64,000 bases of DNA, taken from assembly GCA_014904845.1 (NCBI GenBank), contig MU119433.1, positions 26,238 through 90,237 of the forward strand. The letters run 5' to 3'. The notes under the pieces are model-generated. The model was given only the letters and a program-made list of their open reading frames with translations. It did not search any database and was not told the DNA's origin. This document shows, piece after piece, positions 25,501-37,869 of the stretch (the stretch's first letter is position 1; each line of letters starts with the position of its first letter). The stretch comes from Acephala macrosclerotiorum. Its lineage: Eukaryota; Ascomycota; Leotiomycetes; Helotiales; Mollisiaceae. A program made the translations under genes and the position numbers.

Positions 25501-27595
25501 AAATATATATAAAAATTTTTTTTTAAATTTTTTTAATAAAAAAATACAAATTTAATATTTCAATTTTTCAAATTTTATAATTAAAAAACAATAAAAATTT
25601 TTAAAAAATTAATAAAACGAATTTTTTTTATATAAAAAAATATCAAATTATTTATTGAAAGATTTTTAATAATAAATTATTTATTTAATTTCAAATCAAT
25701 AAATTTTATATTAAATATAGTAATTTTTTTAATAATTTAAAACTTTTTATTAAATAATTATTTATTGAATTAAATAAAAATAAATTTAAAAACGTTAAAT
25801 TTATTTTGAATTTAAATAATTTTTATATTTATTTATTTGTTTAATAAATTAAAAACGAATTCGAGTATTTAATTTTAATTTTATAATTATCGATATAAAA
25901 TTTTATTTCAATTAAATTATAAAATATATTTAATAATAATTTAATTAATTAAAATTAATAAACGCTTTAATAATAAAATTTTTAATATTTAAAAATACAA
26001 AATTAATTATTCAAATTAATATTAAAAATTATAATTTTTTATTGTAATTCGCGAAAAAATTATTTCATTTTATAAAACAATTTAAAATCGAATAATATTT
26101 ATTGTTTAAAAACTCGATAAAATTAATTTTTTATTATTAATTTAATTATTTTCAAAAATTAAACGTTATAATAATTAATAATAATAAATTCGATATTTTA
26201 AAAAAAATTCAAAATTTTTTTAAAATTTATATACAAATTATATTAATTATTACAATAAATTACACGATAATTAATTTGAATATTTTACGATTTTTATTAG
26301 TTTTTAATATTTTTATTAAAATAAAATAAAATTCATTAAAAATATTTAAAATAAACGCAATAAATATCGATAAAAAAATCGAAAATAAAAATACAAAAAT
26401 TGATAAAATTATTGTTTTTAAAAAATATAATTTATTTTTTAATATAAATATTATAAAAACTAATAATATAAATTAATTATATAAATATTATAAAATATTA
26501 TAAAATTTATTAACGAATATTTTTAATATTAAAATTTAAAAAAAATAAAAATCGATTATTAAATATATTAAAAAATTTATTTTAAAAATTTTAAAAAAAT
26601 TTATTCGATTTTATTTCGAATAAAATACTAATTAAAATAAAAAATTTAATCGAAATAATTAATAAAATTTTAAAAATATAATTTTATTATTTTTGAAATA
26701 TAAAAAATTAATAAAAATCGTAATATAAAAAATATTTCAATTTTAAAATTTTAAAATACGTCGAAAAAATTGTAAATATATTTGTATAAAATATTTTATT
26801 ATTGAATTTATAAACGAATTACATTTTGTAAATATTTATTTTAAAATACAATAAAATAAAAAATTTAATAATAAATAAAATTTTTTTTTATAAAACGATT
26901 ATAATATCGTAAAATAATTTTTATTATTTATTTTAATATATAATAATATTATTTATTATTAATATTACAATTATTTTAATTTTATTAATAATATATTTTT
27001 CGCGATTTTATATTTTATTAAAAATTTTTTAATTATTATTTAAATAATTTTTTATAAAAATAATATTAATAAAATCGAAATTATAAATAATTTATTTAAT
27101 TAATATTTATTTTCGTAAATTAATATAAAATTTTATTAAAATATTATATTAATTTATAAAATTAATATTTTTATTTTTTAAATATATTAAATTTAATTAT
27201 ATTATATAAATATTAAATATATTTAACGTTAATACATTTTATAAATTTTATTATTATATTAATATTAAAATTTATTAATAAATTAATATAAAAAAAATAC
27301 GAAAATTATTAATAAAACGATAAAAAATCAATTAAAAAATAAAAATTTTACAATTACGAAAATAAAAAACTAATATTAAAATTATTAAAAAATAAAAATT
27401 AAAATAGTATTTTTTAAATTTTTTTTTACGATATAAATTATATACGCGAAATATTTTTGATTTTTACAAAAAAATAAAAAATATAATTACAAATTTACAA
27501 TTGTTTTAAATTTCAAATAAAGTAAAAAAAAAAAAAGTCTTGTAAAATCTTCTTAGTCTTACGAGAGCGTAAAAAATCTTCAAAGAGCGGCACTT

Positions 27596-27725
27596 TGTTA
27601 CGTGAAGAGACTCGAGGTCAAGTGATACAGTCTAGTCTAGTTTAGCGTAGTCTACCGAGCCTAACTCTCATGTCGTAGCCTTACAGAATAGATCATCCTT
27701 CATTACACACACTACTTTCCCAACA
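27596..27725 (+). repeat. Unmutated copy of the 130 bp direct repeat
   Basis: Keeps normal base composition (TGTTACGTGAAGAGACTCGA at the start, CCCAACA at the end) although it lies next to the saturated block. The TG..CA ends would suit an LTR, but similarity to the left copy continues upstream of the TG and no 5 bp duplication is seen, so LTR identity is not shown. Confidence 0.9.
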
Positions 27726-27917
27726 CGCGAGTAAAAATAGACTATTTTTTTTTGTTTTTCTAAAGAAAAAACCAAGTATTATAAGTATTTCCATTTTAAA
27801 TTACAGAGAAAAAGAGCTATTAATTAATAAATTATTAAAATTTAAAAAAAGAAAACTGGAAATAAGAACACGTCGACGCGTTCGTTTAAATAGGCCATGT
27901 CTAGTGGCCCCAGCTCT

Positions 27918-30030
27918 TACCAAGCAGCCTGTCGGTAGTCACGACGTCTGGCTTCATGCCTCGACAGGTGATCGCTAAGGTCCTGCTCTTCTAGAGGATA
28001 ACTTTGGACGTGAGAAGGTATTGAAATTAAGCACTGGATGTTTAGAGAATAAGCTAATTTTCTCCTTCAGATTATGAAGTTTGACCACGAACGTATTCCC
28101 GAGCGAGTCGTTCACGCCAGAGGAGCTGGCGCCTTCGGAAACTTCAAGCTTTACGAGAATGCTGAAGATGTCACCAGCGCTAGTGTTCTCACCGATATCT
28201 CTCGCAACACGCCTGTCTTCCTTCGATTCTCAACAGTGTTAGGCTCTCGTGGAAGTGCAGATACCGTGAGAGATGTTCGAGGTTTTGCTGTCAAGTTCTA
28301 TAGGAGGAAGGGAATTGGGGTATAGTTGGAAATGACATCCCAGTGTTCTTCATTCAGAATGCTGTCAAGTTTCCAGATGTTATCCATGCTGGGAGTAAGT
28401 CTAGGGACACATTCTTCTGTACCTCCTTGCTAACAAGGTACAGAGCCCGAACCCGCAAGCTCAATCTGCCCATAACAACTTCTGGGACTTCCAGTACTTG
28501 CACTCTGAAGCTACCCACATGTTCATGTGGGCGATGAGTGACAGAGGTATCCCTCGTTCGTACAGGATGATGCAAGGCTTTGGCGTCAATACTTATACCT
28601 TGACAAATTCCCAAGGCGTTCGTTCCTTTGTCAAGTTCCATTTTACTCCAGCCCTCGGGGTTCATTCACTCGTGTGGGACGAAGCATTGAAGATCTGTGG
28701 TCAAGACCCCGACTTCCACCGCAAGGATCTCAACTCCGCCATCGAGAATGGAGCCTACCCAGTCTGGAAATTTGGTATCCAGGTCGCCCGGAGAGCAAAC
28801 AAGACGATTTCGACTTCGACATTCTCGATGCCACAAAACTCTGGCCGGGAGAGTTGCTCCCTATCAGATACATTGGAGAGCTGGAACTCAACAAGAATCC
28901 TGACGAATACTTCACCCAGGTTGAGCAAGCCGCTTTCTGCACAGCTCACGTCGTTCCCGGCATCGGATTTTCTGATGACCCTCTCCTTCAAGGCCGCAAT
29001 TTCTCCTACTTCGATACACAACTCTCACGCCTGGGCGGTTAACAGGAAGGCACACCATCAAGAAGGGCAAGATCAACTACTACCCTAACCGCTACGACCT
29101 GGTCCCCGCCGCCAAGTACTCCGAAGGAGCATACTACGAGTACCCTGAGAAAGTCGTAGCCATGAAGCAAAGACTTCACTCTGTGAAGTTCTCCGAACAT
29201 TTTTCCCAAGCCCAAACATTCTGGAACTCTATGTCCCCACACGAGCAAGCACACATCATTAACGCACTCGGCTTCGAACTCGATCACTGCGATGACCCGA
29301 CCGTCTATGAAAGAATGATCGAGCGACTAACAGATATATCACTCGAGCTCGCCCAAACCGTTGCCGAAAAAGCAGGCGCACCTACACTAACCAAAGCAGG
29401 ACGTCCCAACCACGGGAAGAAAATGAAGGGCCTCTCACAGACCGAATTCACTCCTGAAGCTCTTGGACTCCCCCTCACAATCGCCACAAGGATGATTGCT
29501 ATCATCATCGCTGAGGGGTTTAACTTAGCTGAATACGAAGCTGTGAAGGGGGCTTTGAGCGCAGCTGGAGCTTTGGTGTTTACTATTGGACCGAAGAGAC
29601 AGCCTGTTAAAAGCTCCGGTGGAAAATCGGTGTCTCCAGTTCATCATTTTGAGGGGATGAGAAGCACAATGTTTGATTCTCTTATATTCCCGGCGGAGAA
29701 CATGTGTCTTCGCTCATGAAGCAAGGACGAGTTATTCATTGGGTACGAGAAGCATTGGGACACTGCAAAGCTATCGGTGCTACCGGAGAGGCTGTCAAGC
29801 TTGTGAAGATGGCTTGTGAGGTGGAGGGAATGGTGTTTGGTGGGACGGATGTGGTGGATTCCTACGGAGTCGTTACGGCGAGTAGGGTGGGAGGGCCGGA
29901 AAGTGTTGTTGAGGGTGTTAAGATGGTTAAGGGGGCGAAGAAGTTCTTGGATGCTTATGCATGGAACATTTCGCAGCATAGAAACTTCCAGCGTGAGGTT
30001 GATGGGTTGACGAGTATGGTTGCTTTCTAA
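27918..30030 (+). pseudogene. Large-subunit catalase pseudogene, main part
   Basis: Clade 2 haem catalase (H2O2 dismutation). After the element comes SHDVWLHASTGDR, then TAA at 27976 where Gln fits (CAA to TAA), then GPALLEDNFGREK, a short intron at 28018-28070, and the core [18 protein letters not shown] with the distal His. Frames break near 28315 (one A lost in the [13 protein letters not shown] region), near 28790, at about 29040 (about 20 codons missing after FSYFDTQLSRLG) and near 29690. The haem-ligand Tyr of FSYFDTQ survives. The C-terminal DJ-1/PfpI-like domain specific to large catalases is present (LPLTIATRMIAIIIAEGF and following), ending at 30030. It cannot make active enzyme. 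Confidence 0.93.
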
Positions 30031-30467
30031 ATGGTTCACTTAAACTTTACAGTTACCAATTTATTCGAGGCAGTAGGCACAGGCGAACGGCAATTGGTTT
30101 TTTTGGTGCTCAACAGTCTTGATATTTTCTCTATATCCACACGATCATGAGACTTCCCCGTCTCCCTCCAAATATACCCCAGACCTCTTAAGCACATAGA
30201 TATGTGTGCTGAGAATAAGATAACGCCAGCCTGAGGTCAATGTTTGTCCTCCACCTGCTTTTAGTGTTTTGCAATTGCTCTCGTACTCCGTGCAGAAGCG
30301 CCTTATTAGTAGTGCCTGCTCTGCTTAACTCAACGCAGTATGGTATTCGCAAACGCCTTGAAAATCCATGCAAGGAAGATCGACAAGTCTTCCCAAACGC
30401 TCGCTCGCTAAAAATCATCGCTTCATAATCAAAACACATGTGATCCAACACTGAAGTTATCCTTCAC
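30031..30467. other. Intergenic region
   Basis: 3' regions of the catalase pseudogene and the convergent WD40 gene. I see no gene or repeat. Confidence 0.5.
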
Positions 30468-32718
30468 CTAGCACTCCATATGGTCGTCATCGAAATCAGG
30501 CTCCACGTTGGCCCAACCGCAGTTCCATCGTCGACCATCAGTTTCACCTCCGGTTCTCAAGTCCTTCGCAGTCTCGTAGTCCTCTCTCCAGAGCCGAACA
30601 GTCAAGTCGTCACCAACAGTCGCCAGCTCACCGTCATGAGTCCAGGCCACAGATCCAACCTCGCGGTCGTGGCCTCTGATGAGGGGTGTACCAATGTCGT
30701 GGACTTGGATGGTAGGCATTGCGTAACAGTCGAATGGACTGTACGATTCTCGAAGGTGAGGCTTGGGGAAGTACCGCTCATCTGTTGGGAAGAGGACGGC
30801 ACAGTCATCGGAACTTCCAACAGCTAACAACTCAGAGTGGCCATTTTGACTCTTGCGAAGAGCCGACTTGACATAGAAAGTGTTCGCATGGAACTTTGAG
30901 TTGCGGAGCCCGTAAAGGGGACCTTGTCCAAGCCGAGCCTCTCTCTGGTTGGGACGTGAATTGGCAGAATCAAGTTCAGGTGCATAGCCGTACATGAGGT
31001 GACTAGTGGAGTAGGCGTAGACAATGTTATCCTTGCATAGGGCATAGAATCTGCTTCCATCAGAGCTGAGATTGAGGGACGTGATTCCAAAGTTTCTGTA
31101 ATCGAAGTGGAATGGCGATACAGCAGTGGCTGAGAGAGGCAGGGTACGCTTCTTGCTTGATATGGCTCGAATATCCCACAGCTTGATCGAGGCATCGGCT
31201 TCGCAGGCCGAAAGTAGCAAATGGTCGAGACCTTCGGGGAGGAATTGCAAAGCAGTGACAGAAACATCTGACGAGCGACCAAGGGCCTCTGAACGGCTCG
31301 AAGATTCTCCACGACTGGCGATATCTGTCCAGCCAGCAGTAGAAGGTAGAGATTGGCCAGGAAGTGGTTTGTGTGCGTCCTCGATACTACAGAGAGCACG
31401 AGGATACTGAATAGGACTGTTGTTTACGAAACGTGCCCCGCTGGGTCTGTCAGGAGCAACTGGAGACCACATTCTACATTGAGGGCCATCATATCCGCTG
31501 CATCGCAAATCCCAGATATGAATACTGCCATCTCTTCCAGAGGTTGCAAGGACATTCTTGCTGTTCGCACCCGGTTGAAATCGTACCTGCTTCAAGGATG
31601 CAGTATGAATGCCAAGAATAGCGGTGGTGGTTTGGGTGACCATGTCCACGACTCGAGCACTCTGATCACCAGAAGCTGTCGCCAGAAGGCTGTCATCGTC
31701 GGAGAAAGTCATATTGATAATGGCATTGGAATGGACACGGAAACCGACCACAGTCTGATCGAAGCCAGGCTTTCCATCTTCCGCAGATTCCAAGAGTCGA
31801 ATTCGACCTTCTTCATCTCCAACGGCGAGCAATGAAGTAGCTGTGAGACGTTAGTTGGTGGTGCTTGCACCAAAAAAAATCTCAAACTCACTGTTTAGAC
31901 CAACTGCAACGAATGGAATAGTGCGCTTCGGCTCGTCACCTAAGCTCATAGTCTCATGAACGCCCTCAGGTTTGCTGTAGAATTTGCCGGTAAGATCACG
32001 CCAGTCTCAAATAGTCAGTACCGTTACATATAAATTTGGCAGAGCACATACCATTGACAAGATAGCTGTGGTTCAAGCGTCCAGGACGTCCGAGATTGCC
32101 TAACTCCATGTCGAATAGCTGCCCAGAGAGTCCTGAACGAGATTTCGAGGCCGCGATCGGCTTTACTAGATCTTGTTGATTGACTCTGCCAGCACAATCC
32201 GCCTCTGCACCCTCATCATCAGAGCTTCCATCGGTACCAAAATAGACAGAAGATCCTTTGGGACATGGCGATGACATAAGGCGCTCAGGCTTGCCATATT
32301 CCACGATGGTGAATCCAGGATCCTTCACCTCGCTAATTGCACGTTCTGAACCTGCCTCGAGCGTATGTGATACCTTCTGTCTCTTGAACTCTCTTGGGAA
32401 CTCGGGCAGATCATTCTCTTGACCCCAGCTGGTTGGTGGAGGTACCGGGCTCGATTGTGCATGTCGGTTCAGGTCCTTGCCAGAGTGGACATCGAATAAG
32501 ACTCGCCTAGCTCTATCACGTCGAGGAGGAGGTTGAATGCGCGGGGTGAAGAATCTTCTGAACTTTCGAGGAGTGATAGATGGGTTGCCTCTTGCCTTGC
32601 CGCTGTCAGATCTGGAGGGTCGTGGGGGTGATGAATTGAAGGTCTGAACCGGAACAGGTGGGGGTCCTTCAGTCGTTCCCTCGCCTGGGATATCGCATAT
32701 TAGGTCTTGCGAAGACAT
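30468..32718 (-). CDS. CDT2: WD40-repeat protein, CDT2/DTL-like substrate receptor
   Basis: Three exons: 32718-32052, 32005-31892 and 31840-30468, 717 residues. The N-terminus is disordered and basic, with TPRKFRRFFTPR. It leads into DWRDLTGKFYSKPEGVHETM and a WD40 propeller: LLAVGDEEGRIRLLE, LLATASGDQSARVVD, VLATSGRDGSIHIWDLR, LLLSACEADASIKLWDIR and ELATVGDDLTVRLWRED at the C-terminus. The layout matches CDT2/DTL of the CRL4 ubiquitin ligase, which targets PCNA-bound Cdt1 and Spd1-type proteins in S phase. Assignment rests on the basic N-terminal motif and the divergent blade inserts; another WD40 family is possible. It is divergent from SPB1. Confidence 0.75.
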
Positions 32719-33051
32719 TGTAGTCTTTATTCGTGCTCTTCGTCAGTTGGGTTGCGTAAATACCGTTGTCCAACGTCGACGTTGGATTCTCGTTGAAGGT
32801 CGAGCTCGGAGCTTGTTCAATTAACACGAAACTTTGTCCATGGCGAAGGTCGCGATTTCCAAACGCGACGTGAACCGTGCATAACGCCAGCGGCCGCATC
32901 GTGCTAACATTTTGGAGTAAGACGTTGTAAAATCCGATAACGATAAGGCGGCGAGGCGGTGGCAGGAAAAAATACTTCGAGTGGGTGAAGGAATTGAAGA
33001 CAACCACGACGAGGTGCATTCCGACCGAAGACAACAATTACCGTCGCCATT
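32719..33051. promoter_or_regulatory. Divergent promoter between CDT2-like gene and SPB1
   Basis: A 333 bp spacer between two start codons. It is G+C-balanced and I recognise no further motif. ORFs on the minus strand here are chance extensions. Confidence 0.45.
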
Positions 33052-35640
33052 ATGGCTATCCAAAAGAAGCATGGAAAGGGACGTCTTGACAAGTGGTATA
33101 AATTGGCCAAGGAGAAAGGATATCGTGCCAGAGCTGCGTTTAAGTTAATCCAATTGAACAAAAAATATGGATTTCTGGAGAAGAGCAAAGTGCTGTTGGA
33201 TCTTTGCGCTGCGCCTGGAGTAAGTTTTACTTTACCGCTGTTACTGCGAGCACTAGGCTAACGAGATTGAAGTCATGGTGTCAAGTCGCTGCAGAGACTA
33301 TGCCGGTAGGCAGTCTTATTGTTGGGGTTGATCTTGCTCCCATTAAAGCCATTCCACGAGTTATCTCCTTCCAGAGCGATATTACCACCGACAAATGCCG
33401 AGCCACGATCCGCCAACATTTCAAGACCTGGAAGGCCGATACTGTCTTGCACGATGGTGCGCCAAATGTCGGTACAGCCTGGGTGCAGGATTCTTTCAAT
33501 CAGGCGGAATTGGCTCTACAGGCGATGAAGCTTGCTACAGAATTCTTGGTCGAAGGTGGAACATTCGTTACGAAAGTTTTTAGATCCAAGGATTACAACA
33601 GCTTGCTATGGGTATTCAATCAGCTTTTCACCAAGGTTGAGGCAACGAAACCACCCTCTTCACGAAATGTCTCTGCAGAAATTTTCGTCGTCTGCCGAGG
33701 ATTCAAGGCACCCAAACGAATTGACCCCAAGTTCCTGGACCCTCGCTCTGTTTTCGCAGATCTCGCTGACCCAACACCGAACAATGAGGCAAAGGTCTTC
33801 AATCCTGAAGTTAAGAAGCGTAAGAGAGATGGTTATGAGGATGGCAACATGACACAGTTCAAAGAGATTCCAGCTAGCGAGTTCATCCAAACCGCGGACC
33901 CGATTGCTATCTTGGGTGGAATGAATCGATTGAGCTTCGAGCAACCACCAAATGGCGATGTTGCTCTTGCTGCGCTCGATAAATTACCAGAGACCACGGA
34001 TGATATTCGAGTGAGTTGTGCTGATCTGAGAGTTCTGGGGAGGAAGGAGTTTCGAGCTCTTCTTAGATGGCGACTGAAAGTCCGAGAGAAGTTCGGCTTC
34101 GCAACTAAGAAATCTAAAGATGCAGCGGAGGAAGAAGTCGCAGAGGTAGAGCCGATGGATGAGGAGCTGAAGATTCAAGAGGAATTGCAGGCATTGAGCG
34201 AAAAGGAGGGCTCACGTAGGAAGCGAGAACGTCGAAGAGAGAACGAGAGGAAGCAGAGGGAAGTGATTCGTATGCAACTGCATATGACAGCACCTACAGA
34301 AATTGGTCTCGAGCAAGCAGGACCTAACGGCGAAGGATCGATGTTTGGGCTGAAGACCCTCGACAAGTCTGGCGCCGTTGACAAGATTGCGAAGGGAAAG
34401 ATGGCGATCTTGACCGAAGCGGATCGAAAAGCCCAGGATAGTGGTTTTGCATCAGGAGAATCAGACGAAGAAGAAGATGATGAGGAAGACCGACTCGATA
34501 GGGAACTCGACTCCATGTACGAGCAATATCAGGAACACAAATCTGCAGCTGACGCGAAATTTCGAGCCAAAAAAGCACGGAAAGAGCACGAGGATGGAGA
34601 ATGGGAGGGCTTCTCAGCAGAGGAGAACGTCAGTGACAGTGATGAGCTTGAGGAAGATAGCAGTGACGAATCTGAAGCCGGAGATACTCCTTCGAAGAGA
34701 TCTCTTTTGACCGACCTTAGTCGCAACGAGAAGAAGTCAAGTAATGGATTGTCACGGCGAGCCGCTCAATTCTTTGACCAAGATCTCTTCAAAGATATAG
34801 GTGGATTACCAGAGGAATCTGAGCCCAAGGAAGAAGAAAGCGAGGAGGACATCACCGCAGATCTCGACCAACTAGACGCCATGAGAGAAGAGCAAGCCGA
34901 GGACTCAGACGTCGAGATGGAAGAACCCGAAGAAGCCGAGCAGGTCTCTGAGAGCGAAGACGACGAAGGTGGATTTGAGGTAGTCAAGCGGTCGAAAGAT
35001 GACAACCAGTGGGAAGACGAGCCTCGCAAGGACGGCAAACTTGGTATGTAATCCCGTTCATCCTAAAACATTTCTAACAAGACTAGATATCGACATCATT
35101 ACCGCCGAAGCGATGACATTAGCCCAACAAATAGCATCGGGCCAAAAAACCAAACAAGATCTCATCGACGAAGGCTTCAACAAATACGCCTTCAAAGACC
35201 GAGACGGCCTCCCAGAATGGTTCCTCGACGACGAAAGCCGCCACGACAAACCCCACCGACCCATCAGTGCGTCCGCCGCAGCAGCCATCAAAGAGAAGCT
35301 CCGAGCACTAAATGCTCGACCCATCAAGAAAGTACGTGAAGCTAAGGATAGAAAGAAGTTCAAGGCTGCACAACGTCTAGAGAAGTTGAGAAAGAAGTCT
35401 GCATTGTTGCAGGATGAGGAGGGAATGACGGAGAAGGAGAAGGCGCAGAGTATTGTGAAGTTGATGAGTAAGGCGGCGAAGAAGAAGCCGAAGCAGCAGG
35501 TTAAGGTTGTTGTTGCTAGAGGTGGCAATAAAGGTATTGCTGGTAGGCCGAGAGGTGTTAAGGGCAAGTACAAGATTGTGGATGCGAGGTTGAAGAAGGA
35601 TGTAAGAGGCGAGAAGAGAGCTGCGAAGAAGAGGAAATGA
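33052..35640 (+). CDS. SPB1: 27S pre-rRNA 2'-O-ribose methyltransferase SPB1
   Basis: Three exons: 33052-33219, 33273-35043 and 35087-35640, 830 residues. Starts [25 protein letters not shown], the FtsJ-family signature. SAM-binding motif [12 protein letters not shown] is rebuilt across intron 1. Catalytic K-D-K-E residues are visible: Lys in RARAAFKL, Asp in [13 protein letters not shown], Lys in GGTFVTKVF and Glu in [12 protein letters not shown]. Then come the DUF3381 middle, long acidic and coiled-coil stretches, and the Spb1 C-terminal domain ([22 protein letters not shown]) with a lysine-rich tail. The yeast enzyme methylates the 25S A-loop G2922 during 60S assembly. Confidence 0.96.
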
Positions 35641-37869
35641 GTGGTAGAATAGTGTAGGAAATGATACCATTATTGCCTCCCTAAGCTTCTTTACGTTTCA
35701 TGCTAGTTTTGATCCTTCGTCTGTTTTTGTTGTCATTGCTTTGAGAGGTTGCGTTAAGTGACAGATACTCTCCATTGATTCATCGACTGGCAAGTTATTC
35801 TGCCAACTTTTATATTTGTGGAAGCTCATATGCCCATGCCTCTCCTCTTAACCTTCATAAACCTCATCCTCCCACGCAACTCCTGAACCCATCCATACCC
35901 AGCATTTAATTCAACATTTATCAAAAGACTCATGAAGAAGCTATACGCGTTGCTCCCTTGCTCGACAGCACGGGCACAGATCAACAGAACTCAGACAAAG
36001 ATTCCTGGAAAGCGACCCCAAGTCCAGTTATTGACTAAAGATCCGAGAGCTTAGCACAATTCCTCAGTTAAAGGTCAATTAAAGGGGAGAGGAGAACGGT
36101 CGAGATTCGTCAAATCTTGCATACATTCGAGGATGGTATGCTCTCGTCAAAGAAACTCGTCCCTTGAAGGATGAGTCCCAACCTCTCTGAGCTGGAAAGT
36201 GGAGAGTCTGGAAAACTTCTTGATCTATCGCCTGGCAGGCTGGGCGGGAGCAAGCTGGGAAGTCCTGAGTTGAAACGCAATTCGGTGTCCGGCATGAGGG
36301 AGACAATAAGACCCAACCTGCTTGGGCATCAGTGTTGAGACTTGCGATGAGAAGGGACGTCCCACAGTAAGAGCTTGACCAGGAAATGGCGGTTGTACCT
36401 AAAGTTGCTGATCCTTCCTCGCAGATTAAGGGTCCTTTCCAAGCCATCGATGTTCTTTGCAGACTCGGTCAGGTTGCCTCGCGCAATCCGCAAGAAGTAT
36501 CGAAGTTAGCGAGGTAAGGCGGCTTCTTTGAATAAGTATAGCCTTCGTCCTAGAGACCAGATGGTGTCCTACCTCAAAGTTGACCAGCAACAGAATACTT
36601 CCAATCGTTGCATCATTCGTTCCAAGCCCGACATTCTCCGAACGGGTATTAATCCATTTGATAGTTTCGACTTTGAAAGCAAAGTGCTAGCAGCTATTAT
36701 GGATGAAAGGAAGGATGCGAGCACTCTTATGCATACATCCTCTTGGAACGTGCTAGTTTCGAGAAGGAATGTTTCTCGTTGGCATTCAGACAGAAAACTT
36801 CGGCGTCAACTTGCCAAGTGGTTCGGGAAATGACCAGCCATGAGATTTCATGCGGAGGACATGAGCTTCGTCAATTTAAAGCAGGGCATAGGGGGTGGCT
36901 ACAAATCGAGGTGATGAGTGGGCAGATGTAAGAAAACGCAACGAAGGGTGTGGTAGGATGAACCTACTCGTTTCGAAGACCCAGCGGTCGAAGGAGTCGT
37001 ACGCGAGATGATCACAACGTAAGTCGTTCGACTAAATAGTATCCCGATTCGGAACACGGACGGGTTGGACAGGATACCAACATAAGTTTCCGGGTAAGCT
37101 TGATTTGGGAAGGAAGTATATCAACCCGCTTCCCACCCCAACAAAAGTTGAACCTCTTCCACCCAAATGGAAAAATGAGATGGGTTTCCGACGAACTCAG
37201 AAGCAAACATCACGATGAAGCTGATGACAGTAGCTATAAGTTGATTTCTGCAAATGTACATATGACCCACTTAAAGAAGCCTTCATTTCAGCTCCTTTTT
37301 CTCTACCGTCTTGAATTTGGTCATTGCTCCAATCGCAACGTCGAGTTCTCAGTATCACCCGACAAGCCATAAGAGCTTGAACGAATCGAGAACGTTTTGC
37401 TGTCAAATATTTCTACTTATACCCTCCGAATCGAAGCCACACCTCTTTGATGTCGTTGATATTGTCCAGTCGGTGGACATTTGAGGATATTTTTCTCGTG
37501 CTGACGGCGTCATTCCGCAACTGAACGACATTGGGCACGGTCCAGACATTAGAGAGTCCCGCTTTAATGCTTTTGACAAAAGCTCCTTGGCTTTCACGTT
37601 CCTCTTTTCGAAATTCAGCGATATAATGTTCAAGCATTGCAGATGTTGAATCATCAACAAGCTTTTCTTTCGCTTGGCACGTCGGAGGTGGCTTCCGCGA
37701 AAATCCCACTTTCACGCATTCGGAACATAAAGGGACCAGTCGCTTCCGTTGTCTCGCGCTCGCTTCGATTGGCAGATCCGCGATGACTTCCTTGTGCATA
37801 TGCGAGGTTCTCCCCACCTGCTTTGATCATCACCTCGAGATTTGTGTCGGTTGCGCCAAATCAGGAAAG
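35641..37869. other. Intergenic region, start of the decayed island
   Basis: No supported gene in 2.2 kb. A minus-strand frame at 37413-37817 (134 codons, GTG start, CSEC pair) and a plus-strand frame at 36528-36833 are the longest, but neither has a family signature or convincing ends. They could be remnants. Confidence 0.35.

Larger units (their letters stand above)
17502..27917. mobile_element. 10,416 bp A+T-saturated TIR element inserted in a catalase gene
   Basis: The left end AGAGCTGGGACCACTACAC and the right end (complement AGAGCTGGGGCCACTAGAC) form TIRs of about 35 bp with a few mismatches. TA is duplicated at 17500-17501 and 27918-27919, and the rebuilt target is GGTACC. The outer 60 bp on the left and about 380 bp on the right keep normal composition; the interior is almost only A and T. 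I find no long ORF on either strand. Surviving C and G sit largely in CpG. The terminal sequence is shared with the 453 bp element at 7034. It may be one large element, or a MITE-type shell filled with nested repeats before RIP. Confidence 0.85.

Noticed and set aside
27596..27725. Reading the TG..CA repeat as an LTR pair of a retrotransposon
   Set aside because: Similarity extends upstream of the TG and no matching 5 bp target duplication flanks the pair.
17502..27917. Mitochondrial insertion or centromere as explanation of the A+T block
   Set aside because: Inverted repeats, TA duplication and the RIP-related repeat pair explain it as a mutated transposon; no mitochondrial gene is visible. 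Composition alone cannot show a centromere.
37413..37817. 134-codon minus-strand frame with a CSEC pair
   Set aside because: Begins at GTG, has no recognisable domain, and no sensible continuation is seen on either side of the MITE.
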